This document shows, in pieces, positions 12,375-12,378 of a stretch of DNA of 12,378 nucleotides; position 1 is the stretch's first letter, and every line of letters starts with the position of its first letter. This DNA is from an uncultured Bacilli bacterium. Its GTDB lineage: Bacteria > Bacillota_I > Bacilli_A > RF39 > UBA660. The stretch lies in contig CANQYF010000031.1 of NCBI GenBank assembly GCA_947628075.1, positions 1-12,378 on the forward strand. Reading direction: 5' to 3'. Made by a program: the position numbers and the translations under genes. A model generated the notes under the pieces. The model ran no database searches, was not told where the DNA came from, and was given only the letters and a program-made list of their open reading frames with translations.

Positions 12375-12378
12375 ATTT

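Overview
The window is very AT-rich bacterial DNA. It uses TGG for tryptophan and its ORFs end normally, so genetic code 11 fits and mycoplasma code 4 does not. The gene set is Bacillota-like: a PrsA-type foldase lipoprotein, RecX, a DHH-family NrnA, AckA, good GGAGG-type ribosome binding sites, a CotE-like spore-coat fragment and two tiny YjcZ-type proteins. My inference is a spore-forming, or formerly spore-forming, low-GC Bacilli/Erysipelotrichia-like host lineage, probably uncultured. The species cannot be named from the sequence.

Layout, left to right. (1) Positions 1-3630, minus strand: a tightly packed operon read from about 3550 leftward. It encodes a divergent guanylate-kinase-fold protein, a 940-residue protein joining a GT4 glycosyltransferase to two phosphotransferase (APH/choline-kinase-type) domains, and the start of a NUDIX hydrolase cut by the window edge. 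The first two genes overlap at TAATG and the last two by 14 bases. (2) Positions 3639-3791, minus: a 50-residue CotE-like protein with a TTG start, ended by a strong hairpin terminator. (3) Positions 3864-6312, plus: an AlkD-type DNA glycosylase gene with its own promoter, then a HIT-family gene and a CapA-like membrane-anchored phosphoesterase gene coupled at TAATG. (4) Positions 6311-7279, minus: a 322-residue helical protein of unknown function. (5) Positions 7374-7957: a 584-base non-coding mobile-element derivative. It has 24-base imperfect terminal inverted repeats, three internal copies of the same 11-mer at each end in mirrored spacing, and a structured GC-richer core. (6) Positions 7967-8288, minus: two tiny YjcZ-like membrane proteins with a possible SigK-type promoter and a terminator. 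(7) Positions 8334-9430, plus: a PrsA-like lipoprotein. (8) Positions 9429-12374, minus: an operon ackA-nrnA-recX driven by a near-consensus vegetative promoter.

Most of the window is housekeeping: acetate kinase for ATP and acetate flux, NrnA for nanoRNA and pAp turnover, RecX for RecA control, AlkD for alkylated bases, and PrsA for export folding. The accessory content is the kinase/GT4-APH-APH/NUDIX operon, which is conspicuously AT-rich, and the deleted insertion element. The operon looks like a cytoplasmic pathway that makes and phosphorylates a glycosylated metabolite or surface-glycan precursor. That role is inferred only from domain content and gene coupling.
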